A stretch of DNA of 64,000 nucleotides from Camellia lanceoleosa (GCA_025200525.1 CM045768.1:44859022-44923021), one strand, 5' to 3'; numbered from the stretch's first letter, positions 1 through 12,209 are shown. A program made the numbers and translations. The notes: a model not told the origin generated them from the sequence alone.

Positions 1-343
1 AGTCGGACTAAGCCTGAAGAACTCAGCCAGACTGAGACACATAAGCCTCAGACAGATCAAGTACTATAAGCCTTAGCCAGCCTGAGCCTGAAGCGTTCGA
101 CCAAGCCTAAGTTTCATGCTCAACCACATTTGCGCATGTGACATTCAACTCGACATTAAAAATGATTCGTGACTGGCAAATTCAAAAGCAACACCAACAA
201 AGAAGCAATTTATAACAAAATCCAAGTTTATTATTTCATTAATACTGTACAACTTTTTATCAACACAACTTAAACCTTTATACAAAGACCACAAAAAAAA
301 AAAAAGTAACATAACGCAATCCACCCCAGCTCGGGCCAAGTCT
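1..343. other. edge of Tat-like element, no gene seen
   Basis: I see no coding signal here. The first 110 bases contain several near-copies of the word AGCCTGAG/AGCCTCAG, and an A-run sits near 293-305. It lies just 3' of the stop codon of the minus-strand ORF at 344, so it is probably that ORF's trailer inside the same transposable element. Confidence 0.4.
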
Positions 344-2809
344 TCAATCTCCTTCTCCTCCATCCCTTTCGCTGGATGCCAAGTTTTCCTCATCCACCCC
401 CTTATCCAGCGGGGTCTGGGCGATGTCCTCTTCTTTTGGCTTCAGCAGGTTAAAGTCCACATCTGGAAAAAGCTCCTGCGCCTTGTACTTGAAGCTCGTC
501 CAGCTGCTGTCCCAGTATTGGCTAATCTCATGTTTGTAGTAGTTTGACTGCTAAAAACTTTGGATTATTTCTTCTTCGGTCTGCCCAGCAGCAGCCACCT
601 CTAACGGCCCAGCACCACCTTCCCCCATCTCTGGCCAAGCCTTTCGCCATAGTCGCGTCAATGGCCATTTGAAACTCAAGGGATGACTTAAACTGTTCCA
701 CCGCCATGATGCATAGGTCCGGATGGGCAGCCCTCTTAAATGCCATCATCCTGCTAATCCTCTGCCTTGACCTTTTTCTCACAAGGCCCTCTCTAACTCA
801 GCGACAAGCACATCTGCCTCTTTTTTGTCTTTTTAGGCTTGATAGCGCAACTCTTTATTATTTATGAGGGCCTTTTCCAATCTCTCTTTGGCGGTGTTGC
901 AAGCTTCTTGGACTTTGCCCATCTTCTTCTGCTCACTCGCCAGCTCAATCTCTAGTGATACCACCTTATGGTGCACCACTTCAAGTTCAGACTTGGCGAC
1001 TAACAGCTCGGGGGTGACCTCAACCTGGCCTACCCTGGCGCGCTCAGTCAAGTAACTCTGCACCACTGCCAATACCTCCATCTTTTTTTCCCTCTGAGCA
1101 TAGGCTAAGCCCTTCGCGCAGGCACTCCTTGCCGCCTTCTTCCAGCCTGCTGTTTCCGCTTTCACACTCTGCAACTGCACCCGCGCCTCCTCTAATTGGG
1201 CCTTAAGTGGTTCCATTTCTGTTCTCGTCCCCATTTCCTTGCCTAGTAATGTAGCCGCCAGGGTCACCACTTCCATCTACGCAGAGCAGAGCCCTCTCAT
1301 GAAGTCTGTTTCTGCGAACTGTGACACCCCTTGCACGGTCGCATACTCAATGGCCCCTAGCACGCGGTTTGCAGCAGCCTTGGCCTCACCACAATCACCA
1401 ACCGAATAGCTGACCACGGCGCGCAAATGATGAGTGGCTATCCCCAATGACCCCAACTCCTGCCTTGGGGACTCTTTTCTTGAGGGCACGTTCTTGCGAG
1501 GCAGGTCAATAGATTGGTCGGCCTTTGGCGACCTTTTTTTCTCATCCACTTCACTTGTCACTTGAGCGACTAAGGGCTCAGCCAAACCTCCCTCCGCCTC
1601 TGCCCCAACTCTAACCTCTTCTCCCTCTACTTCTGGGAGCACTTCCACTGCCCCCTCTTTGGCCTTCCTCGGCAATGGTCCTTTTTCACTTCCCTCCGCC
1701 ACCACCCCTGCTTCTTCTTCTTCTTCTTCTTCTTCACCACCAACTCTATCTCCTTCTTACTCCTCTCCCTTAATGGATCCACCGGCACCCGCAGAGGCAC
1801 AAATGTCACTAAGTCCTTGTCTCCCAAGGGCTGGGGTCGTGGTCAGGCAGACCTCTTTGCGACCAACTTCGGCGCTGTACCTAAATTTTTCTCCTTGTAC
1901 TTGTTCGCCATGGTAAACGTTAGCGCGTCCTCCACCTCTTGTGCCTTCCTCTTTGCCTCCACCTCCTTTGGGGCAGGATCTTCCCCGCTCGGCTGAGGCC
2001 CCAGATTTAGCGCAAACAGGGCTGAGGGCTAGACAAGGTTGTCCCATTTTAGGTCTTCCTTCTCCCGCCACTCTTTCACTTGTTTGACCCTACTCTTCGC
2101 CGCAGTGTCTAACTTTGGCTCCAACGACTTAGTAGAGACCGTCCAAATCATGCGCACTCCCCTTCCGTCACTGGTCGACACGAAAAACCACTTTGGCCGC
2201 CAACCTTTCACTGACGAGGTTAGTTCTGCCACTAATCTCCTCCCTGCTATGGCTTGAAGGGTCACCCAAGTCTCTTGTTGTCTTGAAGCCTTGTAGCAGG
2301 AGAAAATTTTGTCCACTGTCATCTCCTCCAACCGCTCATGGCCACACGATTGCGCACGCAAATAGAATCTTCAACGCATTTCGCATTAGTTGTCTTGGGG
2401 CCACCTCCATGCGATTTAGCACGTCGACCACTAGCTGTAGGAGGGGCAGCCTTAGACCCCCTCACAGCGCTTCTTTGTACAGAGCAAACTCCATTGGCCG
2501 TGCATCAGAAGCCCTCTCATACGCTGTGGGCACCCTCAACTCTACCTCTGCCAGAATTTAGTATCTACTTTGCAGCTCTTCTAGATCCTCTACCGTTAGC
2601 ATGGATTTGTCAGCCTTGGTATGCCAGTAGTTCGGTGCCACTTGGCTAATTGGCTGGACCGCCGTCGTCATTGTCCGTGGAGAGGGTCACACTAGCCGCT
2701 CCATAACCCTCTCTTCACGCCTCTCTACTCTATATTGCTTCTCTAGTACCACTCCGTCATCATCTCCTAATGCATCCGATATCATCGCTGGTGCTTTGTC
2801 TTGTGCCAT
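344..2809 (-). pseudogene. broken PF04195-type (putative gypsy-type transposon) ORF, antisense to its LTR
   Basis: A degenerate protein gene can be followed from an ATG at 2809 to a TGA at 344-346, across three frames and several stops. The N-terminal half (2809 to about 2030) has the layout of the plant PF04195 family: a GLRLP-like stretch after an acidic N-terminus, then a KGWRPKWFFVS motif near 2180-2211. The middle is charged and low-complexity. Around 833-1276 lies a long E/K/A-rich coiled coil (KAQLEEARVQLQ-like heptads). The tail near 344-520 reads FPDVDFNLLKP before an acidic end. Damage includes stops after the N-terminal segment, a frame change at a TTC microsatellite near 1711-1735, and another near 780-830. 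The function of this family is unknown; it is known only from plant transposons. The LTR at 3796-4417 reads on the plus strand, so this ORF is antisense cargo between pol (outside the window) and the 3' LTR. The family call is from recognition and was not searched. Confidence 0.7.
1711..1735 (+). repeat. (TTC)n microsatellite
   Basis: About eight tandem CTT/TTC units lie inside the minus-strand pseudogene. They encode a Glu run in one frame and a Lys run in another. The coding frame of the pseudogene changes here, which fits slippage in the repeat. Confidence 0.9.
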
Positions 2810-3235
2810 CTCCTTCACGTTTCAGTATATCGCCTTAGTTGCGGGGGTGAGGAAATTGGCGATGTGAAAGAAGGGAGAGTCCACCGAGATGTAAGAGCTA
2901 AAGTCTAGAATGTGTTGATTCTTCGCAATAAGGTAAGTAAATCGCATAAGTCTAAATGCCCCGGTTTGCTTGTGTTACAAGGATCGACGTTAAATTTCGC
3001 CAGTTTGAAAATCCTACAAAAGTTTAAAATCCCCGCCTCTCCCATTATCCATCCATTTTCCTCCTAGAGCTTATTTGACATCCGTCACTAGCAACTTTGA
3101 GTGCTCCACGTGTACGACCATGATCCCTCTGTTTCCAACTAATTCTCTTTCCTCTCTCCCATCTATTCCACTTCACATCACCACGTGCTTGCCTACCCCT
3201 CGAGCCTCGTGCACCATCAATGCGCTTATGGCAGC
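2810..3235. other. leader of the antisense ORF, no gene seen
   Basis: This spacer lies between the ATG at 2809 (minus) and the minisatellite. It is probably the 5' leader or promoter region of the antisense ORF. I see no clear TATA box or splice site. Confidence 0.35.
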
Positions 3236-3640
3236 CTTCACGATCGGCCAGCCTGACTGTTATCTTTCACGTTTGGCCACTTTCACAATCGGCCAGCCCG
3301 ACCATCAACCTTTCACGCTCGGTCGCCTTTGCGGTCAGCCAGCCCAACTGTCACCTTTCACGGTCGGTCGCCTTCACGGTCGGCCAGCCAGACTATCACC
3401 TTTCACAGTTGGCCGCCTTCACGGTCGGCCAGCCCGACTATCACTTTTCATGCTCGGCCACCTTCGCAGTCGGCCATCCCAATTGTCATCTTTCATGCTC
3501 GGCCACCTTCACAGTCGACCAACCCGACCATCAACCTGTACGATCGATTGCTTTCATGGTCGGTCAGTCCCACTGTCACATTTCGTGCTCAGGCGGCTCC
3601 ACGATCGGCCAGCCCGACCACCATCTTTCGCACTCGACCC
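3236..3640 (+). repeat. 45-bp minisatellite, about nine copies
   Basis: Nine diverged head-to-tail copies of a 45-bp unit are visible, each with a core like GGTCGGCCAGCCCGAC followed by TATCACCTTTCACG. Because 45 is a multiple of three and the unit lacks stops, all three plus frames stay open. The long reading frames at 3075-3866, 3220-3648 and 3329-3769 are therefore repeat artefacts. The array sits between the antisense ORF and the 3' LTR of the first Tat-like element. Confidence 0.9.
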
Positions 3641-3795
3641 TTTTTTAGGGTCGACCATCTTGGAGTTCGGTCGACCTTTTCTCACCACTCCACCCCCTCG
3701 CCCTACCCCTGCCCCTCCTCTAGCCTTTCGCGACTCTTGGCATCTTCCTTATTCCCTTCGTTGGACTAAGGCTGCACTTGGGAATAGAGGACTAC

Positions 3796-4417
3796 TGATA
3801 TTGATGGGCATCCAAGAGAGCCCAGCCCACAGTCTAGGTAATACTGGACCAAGACTGACAACATAATGGGCATCCAAGAGGGTCTGGCCCATGACTCAGG
3901 ACCTAGCCCATGGACTAGATATTAAAGCCTAGTAATCTTGAGAAACCAATGATGGACCAGGACAAATAGCATCTAAACACCTGTCGGGTAGGGAATCAGC
4001 CATGTAGGCAGACAAAGATCTTGCAAAGTTATTGCATCCACACATCAGCCATTAATGAGGCTCTCGTAGCATTAAATGTGACAACCCCTTCACGTCTGAG
4101 GATATAGACTCACCATGAACGATGTGAGCTAGAATATAGACTTTCGGCCAACAAGATAGTCTGGAATGGACAAGGAAATGATGAGCAAAGGATATAAAGA
4201 AACTTTCGAGATACATTAAAGGTTAAGTTCTTCTTCCGTCTCTTCGATCTATCAATAATTAATCTCCCCTAACCTAACTTGGTCATCGGAGAGTCCGTCG
4301 GGGGATCCCTTCCTCCTCTAGACCTTTTTGCAGGCTCGTCTGGGAAACACCGAGGTCAGCAGACCTGTTGGAAGCGTGGATCAATTCGGCCCATTCTCCG
4401 TTGGAACCGCAGCATCA
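3796..4417 (+). mobile_element. LTR of a Tat-like gypsy element (plus orientation)
   Basis: This segment looks like a plant Ty3/gypsy LTR read on the plus strand. It starts TGATATTG and ends near CAGCATCA. A TATA box (TATAAA, 4193-4198) is followed by a pyrimidine-rich start region and then the ACTTGGTCATCGGAGAGTCC block typical of Tat LTRs. A purine-rich GGGAATAGAGGAC directly before it could be the polypurine tract, making it the 3' LTR. The boundaries are inferred. The partner LTR lies outside the window, so no target duplication can be tested. Confidence 0.6.
4193..4198 (+). promoter_or_regulatory. LTR TATA box
   Basis: TATAAA lies about 220 bases before the inferred LTR end, upstream of a CT-rich stretch where transcription would start. 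This is the usual U3/R arrangement. Confidence 0.5.
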
Positions 4418-4910
4418 TAAAAAATCTATGAGAGTGGGGTGGGAAAGAGTGAGATTTTGGATTGAAAGTGAGATTTGTGTTTAATACAATACTCATAGTA
4501 TCAACCTTCTAAGATTTTGAAAAGAAAGAATATAATAAAACAAATAGAGTTACAGATTCATATTCAGATTCGTTCTAGTCTCGCCTTAAGGATTTGGGTC
4601 TTGCCGGTCGCCGATGTGGTCGGCCTCCTTACCTCGTCAGAAAACTCTCATACCACCACTGCCGCTGAAGCCTCTGAAATCGATGAGGTTAGTGTTTTAG
4701 CATCGTTACTCGAGAGAGAAGGGGGCTCGCGGCGGTGGCGCTGGTGGGTGTAGAAGAGGACACTGGAGGGCACCGGCTATGGGGGTTACAGTGGTGGGTG
4801 GTTGAGGTGGAGTGTCGCCAGAGAGTGGTCGAGTCAATGTTCTCTTTCTTCTATGTTCCTTCATTTTTCTTCTTCTTTGTTCTTCTTTCTCAACTTTCTT
4901 TAGCTTTTGA

Positions 4911-4933
4911 TTATTATTATTATTATTATTATT
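4911..4933 (+). repeat. (ATT)n microsatellite
   Basis: Seven or more TTA/ATT units in tandem. Confidence 0.9.
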
Positions 4934-5210
4934 TGGTCAAGTTTGTCCCCACACTACATGAAACACTACAGAGAAACACTACAAAGGATCTGGACTCCAT
5001 TGTTTGAGGGAGGGTGCAACCAAAATACTATCTTTAATCATATTATATTTAATTAATTATTAATTATTATTTTTTATAGACTTATGATAATAATTATGAT
5101 TAAAACATATTTTGCTTTTTCCTATATAAAAAAAAAAAATCATAATTAGGGTCTTGTTTGGCATACACTACTTTAGCATATCTTTTTATTTTATTTAAAT
5201 CACATCACTT

Positions 5211-5541
5211 ATTATTTGAGTCACATCATCTTTCTATCACATTGTATATTTTTTTCGTAAAAAGTGAAAAAATATACTTATTTAAATAATTCCAAAATCG
5301 ATGGGCCACCTCTGCCCCACAACATCAAACAAAAAAACAAAAATATGAAATTTTGACAATTGGGTTAAAAGTTAGAAATTATTTGAGTCACATCATCTTT
5401 CTATCACATTGTATATTTTTTTCGTAAAAAATGAAAAAATATACTTATTTAAATAATTCCAAAAACGATGGGCCACCTCTGTCCACAACATCAAACAAAA
5501 AGACAAAAATATGAAATTTTGACAATTGGGTTAAAAGTTAG
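5211..5541 (+). repeat. 167-bp tandem duplication
   Basis: Two nearly identical copies lie head to tail (5211-5377 and 5378-5541). Each begins ATTATTTGAGTCACATC and ends GGGTTAAAAGTTAG. They differ by a few substitutions and one missing base in the second copy (CTCTGCCCC versus CTCTGTCC). Confidence 0.9.
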
Positions 5542-6033
5542 ACTTTTTGATTTTTTTTTGGATCACATCATTTCTATTTTTTTGTATGTTTTTTTTATTT
5601 ATTTATTTTTTAAATGACTTTAAACCTATTCCCCAAACATATTGGTTGAGAGAATATGTAACCAAAATACTAATGATATTCTCAAATCATTTATAATGTT
5701 TGTTTGCTTCACATGAAATGCTTTAATGACTATAAGAAGATAGGTGGGGCTTTGATGGGACAAAATTTACCTTCTCAATTTAATTAAAAAGGAATCAAAG
5801 ATTAAGACTGCACGTTAGTCTTAACCAAAAAGACATCAAGCTTTACAAAAAAAATGTTATTATTTCTTTTATTTTTTTAATAATTTTAGGAAACAATCCA
5901 ATTTATGCCTTGCGTTTTCCTTACTTTACCAACTGTTAAATATAGTGAATTTAGCCTGTTGTGTAGTTTTGAATTACCTTGTTGCTGTGTAGTTTTCGAT
6001 TAAAATGTACCCCTAACTTTATTAGCATTAATT

Positions 6034-6038
6034 GGAAG
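6034..6038. repeat. copia target-site duplication, left
   Basis: GGAAG directly precedes the left LTR (TGTTGG). The identical GGAAG follows the right LTR at 54776-54780. Confidence 0.9.
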
Positions 6039-7194
6039 TGTTGGAATAATGTTCTGTGTATAACAAATAAATTGAAACTAAATCAAACAAATAAAATAAA
6101 TAACGTACCAAATTTATTTTACCGAACTGAATGAATAATTAAAGACCAAGTCGAGTGTGTAACACTCTGTCCTTAAAACAGATTTGCCCCGCTATGGTGC
6201 TTACGGTTATATGACGTCTATCTCTCAGGATACAATGATCTTCACAAATTTGTAGTAGCACTCCAAACAAATTTGTCTGGCAAACTAGAACCTTGTGTTC
6301 TATACTCTCTTTAATTTTCTCTAAACTATAATGAAGAATAAATAATGCAAAAGAGCAAAATGAAGGTAAGGAAAATGAATTTTCGGAATATGTGATTGCT
6401 AGAAAATGGCCTGCTATTTATAGACCTGAACAGGTTTAATAATTCAAACTGAACAGGTAAAATTTTGAATCCAACAGGTGCAGAACAGTTTAAACAGATA
6501 ATTGCTGGGCAGTTTATATCTATTGAAAAAACTACAACAAATTTGAATCTGTCTGGGCAGAAACTGAATCTATTCGGGGTTCAACAAATTGGCAACCTGT
6601 TTGGACCGTTTAAACTGTTTTGGAAAAATGGACTAGAAGAGGTAACAAAGGTCAAAAAATTAAATTCAAATTTTGAATTAATTTCTCGTAATAATTTTTG
6701 GGAAAAATTCAAATAAATTTTGTCCAAAAAATTAATACAAGAACTGACCCGACCCATAACCTACACCATTCAAGACACGATCGGACGGACGGTTGCTGAT
6801 GCAGGCGTGGTGTGTAGTGGTTTGGGCTAAGGTTCACTTTGTCTATAACTCCTTACTTCTACAAACTTGGGGTGCCCCTTGGGGCCCAACCCAAGTGTTG
6901 TAATCTAGAGCTTATATACACAAAAAAGCTCTTTTAAAGTTTCAATGTGGGACAACCCATTTCCAAAGAAACCCATATTTACTTCTTTAAATGTTCATTC
7001 TACGAACCCAAAAACGACATTAACTTCCCATTCACTCATAAATGGTTTTGACGAACCGTCTTCACCATGTGACTTGCCATGCGGTAAGGAATACGTCATC
7101 TTTTCAAACACACCCCAAAAGATGTTTGGGGCCTACTTAATTTTGGACTCAAAGTTGGCCCAAAATAAGCCTTATAAAAACTAATTTTCCAACA
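6039..7194 (-). repeat. copia 3' LTR
   Basis: This LTR is 1,156 bp and is matched along its length by 53648-54775. On the minus strand it runs from TGTTGGAAAAT at 7194 to CCAACA at 6039. It has a TATAAATAG box (complement of 6414-6422) and blocks such as CTAAACAGATT shared with the other copy. Confidence 0.92.
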
Positions 7195-7206
7195 ATCCCC
7201 TATATG
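7195..7206 (-). promoter_or_regulatory. copia polypurine tract
   Basis: On the minus strand CATATAGGGGAT lies directly before the 3' LTR start (TGTTGG). This is the expected position and purine-rich core for the plus-strand primer. Confidence 0.75.
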
Positions 7207-7730
7207 AATGGAATTTGACAAAGAGAAAATGCAATAACATGATCTAATTATAGAGAGTACAGAAATTGAAAATATTCTGCAAACGATAAGTAACTTTTGG
7301 CTTTGAACCCTCCCTTGTGAGACACTATCGGATTTACTAGCTAACCAATGAACATGATGTCTTGAACTGTTCAGCAGTTTGTGTAAATTAAGTCAATAGA
7401 ACTCACACAATATATCACAAGACACAGTTTAGTTCTCACTATTGTGTTCATTTTGGCCCTGAACAACCTGGTCTTTTATGAGTATTCTAGAGAATTGTAG
7501 CCCTTCACAAATCTCATAGAATCGGCCCAGTTCACACTTACATAGGTGATTCTTATGAAGAGTATCCTGCCATACTCCATTAGGTTTACCTAGATATAAG
7601 AATCATTAAAATTTTACTTAACCAAAACACTGTAGACATCACTATTTCATCATAAAAATGGATAGGAGTTTGACTCCCTAATGATCCTTTTGAGTCATAC
7701 ACAACTCGGTTGTCCCTTTGAACCTAGATC
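7207..7730 (-). other. copia 3' untranslated region
   Basis: Non-coding stretch between the pol stop at 7731-7733 and the polypurine tract. I see no other feature in it. Confidence 0.6.
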
Positions 7731-9242
7731 TTAGGATCTCCAGTCAATTAGGTTGGGTTGCCGTTGTGGTACCTTTAATTTAATAGGCTTAAGTCTCATT
7801 CCTCTCGATGAATTCTCAACTAGCTCTCTTGCTAATTCTTTGGTTAGTGGATCCGCTATGTTATCTTTAGACTTCACATATTCAATCGATATAATTCCAT
7901 TAGAGAGTAGTTATCTCACGATGTTATGTCAACGATGAATGTGTCGCGACTTACCGTTATACACATGACTCTGTACTCTACCAATTGTTGATTGACTATC
8001 ACAATGTATGCAAATAGCAGGCACCGATTTGGCCATATTGGAATATCTTCAAGGAAGTGGCGAAGCCATTCTGCTTTTTTCCCAACTTTATCTAAAGCTA
8101 TGAATTCTGATTCTATAGTAGACCTAGCAATGCAAGTCTATTTGAAAGATTTCCAAGATACAGCCACCCCACCAAGAGTAAAGACATATCCACTGGTGGA
8201 CTTTGAGTCTCTACTATCCGATATCCAGTTTGCATCACAATATCCTTCAAGTACTGCTGGATATCTAGTATAATTCAGTCCAATGTTACGAGTAAATCGG
8301 AGATATCTTAGAATCCTTATAATTGTTTTCCAGTGTTCTACTCCTAGATTACTCGTATATTTACTTAATTTACTTACTACATAAGCTATATCTGGGCGAG
8401 TGCAGTTCATCAAGTACATTAAGCTTCCAATAATTTGGGCATACTCTAATTGAGAAATACTTTCCTGTACATTCTTATAAAGAAACAAATTAACATCTAC
8501 AGGTGTTCTAGCAAGATGATCATTATTTTTGCTGAATTTGTCAAGTATTTTCTCAATGTAATGAGATTGTGACAAAGCATACCCTTCTGATGTTTTGGTA
8601 ATTTTCATACCAAGAATTACATCAATAATGCCTATGTCATTCATGTCAAAATGTTTATTCAATATTTTCTTGGTAGTTTTAATCATATCATTATTACTAC
8701 CTATGATGAGCATATCATCTATATAAAGACATACAATAACATAACATTTGTCTGTGTTTTTAATATAAACACATTTGTCACACTCATTAATTTTAAATCC
8801 ATTTGACATCATTGCCTTATCGAATTTCTCATGCCATTGCTTTGGCATATATTTTAAACCATATAATGATTTAACCAATTTACACACTTTCTTTTCTTTT
8901 CCTTTCCTGGAGCAGAAAAACTTTTTGGTTGTTCCATGTAAATTTCTTCATCTAACTCACCATTTAAGAAAGCGGTTTTCACATCCATTTGATGAATTTC
9001 TAGATTGTACAAAGACGCAATAGCAATTAGCATTCTAATGGATGTTATTCTAGTAACTAGTGAGTATGTGTCAAAGTAATCAAGACCTTCTTTTTGTCTA
9101 AAACCTTTGACCATAAGTCTTGCCTTGTATTTGTCAATTGATCTATCCGTTTTCATTTTCCTTTTAAAAATCCACTTATATCCAAGAGGTTTACAACTTG
9201 GTGGTAAGTCCACTAATTCCCAAGTGTGATTTTGCAAGATGG
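7731..9242 (-). pseudogene. copia pol C-terminal part: reverse transcriptase and RNase H
   Basis: The minus-strand reading begins inside the linker before RT (HTWELVDLP, KPLGYKWIFKRK) at the CACTA junction 9242. It continues through the RT palm: [20 protein letters not shown] near 8930-9000 and the catalytic YIDD box at about 8714-8725. RNase H follows with GYCDANW, STSGYVF and the ESEF glutamate, then the SKDNIADPLTK tail, stopping at 7731-7733. The domains match Tnt1-like copia polymerases. Damage: a frame change near 8880 just before the [15 protein letters not shown] segment, and stops between 8137 and 7900. The gene would copy element RNA into DNA in the virus-like particle. It is cut from the rest of pol by the 11.7-kb CACTA insertion. 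Confidence 0.9.
9240..9242. repeat. CACTA target duplication, left
   Basis: TGG precedes CACTACTAC and matches TGG at 20989-20991 after the right end. Three-base duplications are the rule for CACTA elements. The copia reading frame continues across the two copies once one is discounted. Confidence 0.88.
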
Positions 9243-9276
9243 CACTACTACAAAAACAGATAAAGATCACACTTTT
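9243..9276 (+). repeat. CACTA left terminal inverted repeat
   Basis: CACTACTACAAAAACAG, then TAAAGATCACACTTT. It is the inverse of the right end with two or three mismatches. Confidence 0.9.
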
Positions 9277-9740
9277 TTGGTGTGATGTATGTTATTTAAT
9301 CACACTTTTTAAGTTTTATTAAAGTGTGATCTTTGGGAGTGTGATTAAAAGTGGTCATTTTTAATCACACTTTTTAAGTGTGATTAAAAATATTTAGATC
9401 ACACCTTTTAAGTGTGATTAAAAGTATTTAGATCACACTTTTTAAGTGTGATCAAAAGTATTTAGATCACACTTAAAAAGTGTGATCTTTGGAAGTGTGA
9501 TTAAAAATGATCATTTTTAATCACACTTTTTAAGTGTGATTAATAACATTTAGATCACACCTTTTAAGTGTGATTAAAAATATTTAGATCACACCTTTAA
9601 AGTGTGATCTTTGGAAGTGTGATTAAAAATGATCATTTTTAATCACACTTTTTAAGTGTGATTAATAACATTTAGATCACACCTTTTAACTGTGATTAAT
9701 AACATTTAGATCACACTTTTTAAGTGTGATTAATAACTAA
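9260..9740. repeat. CACTA left subterminal palindrome array
   Basis: About a dozen copies of ATCACACTTTTTAAGTGTGAT-type palindromes or half-sites lie at 30-45-bp spacing, joined by TTAAAAATATTTAG-type linkers. They probably serve as transposase-binding subterminal repeats. Each can form a short hairpin. Confidence 0.85.
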
Positions 9741-12209
9741 TAAAATCTATAATAAAAAAAGAATTCGACATATTTAAAAAATAATTAATATTATTTTTGT
9801 ACGCACATTTAAAGAATGTAATACACACTATATACTATATTTTGAATCATAACCATATATTGAATAAAATAACGTCATATTTCATAAATGAAAATTAAAT
9901 ATTCAAAAGTATATACAAAGGAATTAAATAAAAAAAATTAACTGTGCTTACATATATTAAAAAATAAAAAAAAAAACTTAAAAAACTAAATTCTTCAATT
10001 CTTGGACCATATTTTGCATCTCTAAAAAATTTCTGATCTGAAAAATGAAAACACAAATTAATCCAAAAACCGCTGATGCATATGAATAAACTAAAAAGTT
10101 AATTCAGCAAGCCAAAATAGAAACATTAATCATTTCTGCTTGATCTTGATCATTTTAAAAGTAACTTCCCTGTTAACAATTAGATGCCGTAACAACTCAG
10201 TGTCAATGACATTGTAATTAGGAGGTCACTAATGAGCACAAGATTTAAAAATGATAAATCTCAATACAACTTGTGTACGATCTTTTGTGAATATATATTA
10301 TTATTACTTGAACCATATATATTTTTGTGAAGTTTATCACGTGAGATATTGCAAGATCCACCACAGTCAGCATGTAAAGTAAACGAAAATTGTTAAGCAT
10401 GTGGAAAAAGAAAGATCATTGAATAGAGTTCACCATGATAATAACAGAAAACAACACAAAGGGCACTCCATAAGATAATGGTGGACTAGAGTGCGCATGC
10501 ATGTACACACATCGTGCTTGAAATTTTCAAGAACCTTTCAACAGATCTAGAATTCGTGTTGAAATTGATCGCATTTAACTTATAAATGGAAGTCGCTCTC
10601 ACTTTTTTGTCTTTGTTATTTACAATTTCAGATTCACCACGATCCAACAATGTGATTGCTCACATTTTCACCTTAAACTAGAATCCGTAAAATAATTCTC
10701 GTAATTCTTTCTTTCCACATAGATCATATCATAGAAAAGGGAGAACCCTTCTAATGGAGGACAAATCACAGATTCTTCCAATCTAAGATTTCAAATCCTA
10801 TGGTTTACGACTTTACAAATCAATGGACAAACTCTCCACTCCTTAATGAAAAAAGCACCCATATGAATTGAATCAAAACTCATAAGCTTGGTAGTAATGA
10901 CTAAATCATACATGAAAAGTTCTAAGAAAATATAATCATATCAAAACTCATAAGCTTGGTAGTAATGACTAAATTATACATGAAAAGGTCTAAGAAAATA
11001 ATCATTCTTTAAATGATCAAATACCTACAAACATCCCAAACTTAATTAATCCAAAATACCCATCCAATGCTTTTAAAATGGGCATATTGTTCTTCTCAGT
11101 GATTTTGTATAATAGGTACATTTTGCTTAACAAAGAGGAGAACTTCTAGCATCAGCTTTTATTCATGAAGACACCATCTTTCCTTAGTATAAAATCTTTT
11201 GCATTGGAATTATAAACTCCACCTCAATAAACCAAGCTCCAAACATGAAGAAATAAATTATGAAAGGAAAAAAATAAGAGGAATAGTCAAAAGCAAATCA
11301 TTGTTTCCCGAGTTCAACAAATTAAGATGCACTCTATTGCCCTTGTAGACATTTAAAGCCAAAGCAAGCATACTAAGAACATCATGCTGACTTAAAATTT
11401 CAAACATATTCATGGCATATGGAAGTAAGACAAACCTGAGAAAAGTATCCTTGGAATGCAGATCCATATAAGGGCGTTAGATCAACCCCATAATAATTTT
11501 GTTGCTGCCAAAAGAGGGACTGCATAGACAAGTAAAAAAAGGTAAGACTATTTTCATTGTCAAAACAAAAAACCTAAAAAACTGAGTAAAATAAGCACAA
11601 TACAAAGGAAACTGTTGCATTGAAGAAAAGAACAAGTGGCCAAACAAAATAACTGGTTCTAAACAGAACACAATCTATTTACTTGTGAAGCATACAAAGT
11701 AAAATAAGATTGAAAAAACCATTAAATTGTCATTATTGTCAATTCTCAAAGAAACTACAATAATGTTCGTACACCATATAGCATTAAATTGTCATAATTG
11801 TTAAGGAAATCCAACCAACAATGGCCCATCGCAAGCTTACTTTAATGATCTATTTATCTTGAAAAACCCATTGAACAAATTAACCATGCAAAAAATAAAA
11901 TTAATCCGACATTAGAAGTCCTGATTAGATCCTAAATATTTTTAAAAGAAAAAAATAGATAGTTAACACAAAAATCATACTTGTCATTCATTTTTCAAAA
12001 ATAAAATTTCTAAGATGAACAATTTAAATTATCAAATAATTATTCAATATTTTTAGAATACTAACTTAGTATATTGATTTTTTTTTTTGATCGGCAAAGA
12101 ATAATATAATGATGAATAATAAGAAAACTATACATCAATAAAGAGATGGATGCACAAGCATCATAGCTAAGTAATATGATCCCAACTAGGTTGGCACCAT
12201 AGAACAAGC
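9741..12209. other. CACTA interior, no gene recognised
   Basis: AT-rich interior sequence. The small minus frames at 11258-11467 and 11477-11671 show no domain. It contains the 68-bp tandem duplication at 10872-11005. The phrase AACTGGTTCTAAACAGAACA at 11648 recurs at about 14026, so parts of the interior are duplicated. Confidence 0.5.
10872..11005 (+). repeat. 68-bp tandem duplication
   Basis: Two copies of ATCAAAACTCATAAGCTTGG followed by TAGTAATGACTAAAT and CATGAAAAG lie head to tail, starting at 10872 and 10940. Confidence 0.85.

Larger units (their letters stand above)
4418..6038. other. AT-rich flank without a recognisable gene
   Basis: This DNA lies between the Tat-like LTR and the copia insertion. 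Short frames at 4517-4753 and 4735-5007 have no recognisable domain. It contains an (ATT)n run at 4911-4933 and a 167-bp tandem duplication. The sentence-like pieces GCAACCAAAATACTA (about 5020) and GTAACCAAAATACTA (about 5660) are near-copies, so part of it may be an old unrecognised repeat. The last five bases (6034-6038) are the copia target duplication. Confidence 0.5.

Noticed and set aside
3075..3866. Three overlapping plus-strand frames of 142-263 codons
   Set aside because: The 45-bp repeat unit contains no stop in any frame, so all frames are open. Composition follows the repeat.
3796..4417. A target duplication proving a complete element at the left end
   Set aside because: ACTAC before and TAAAA after the LTR differ. 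The partner LTR is outside the window, so no test is possible.
4517..5007. Two plus-strand frames that might be a small gene
   Set aside because: No domain, low-complexity Trp/Arg and Phe/Tyr runs, and the second frame runs through the (ATT)n microsatellite.
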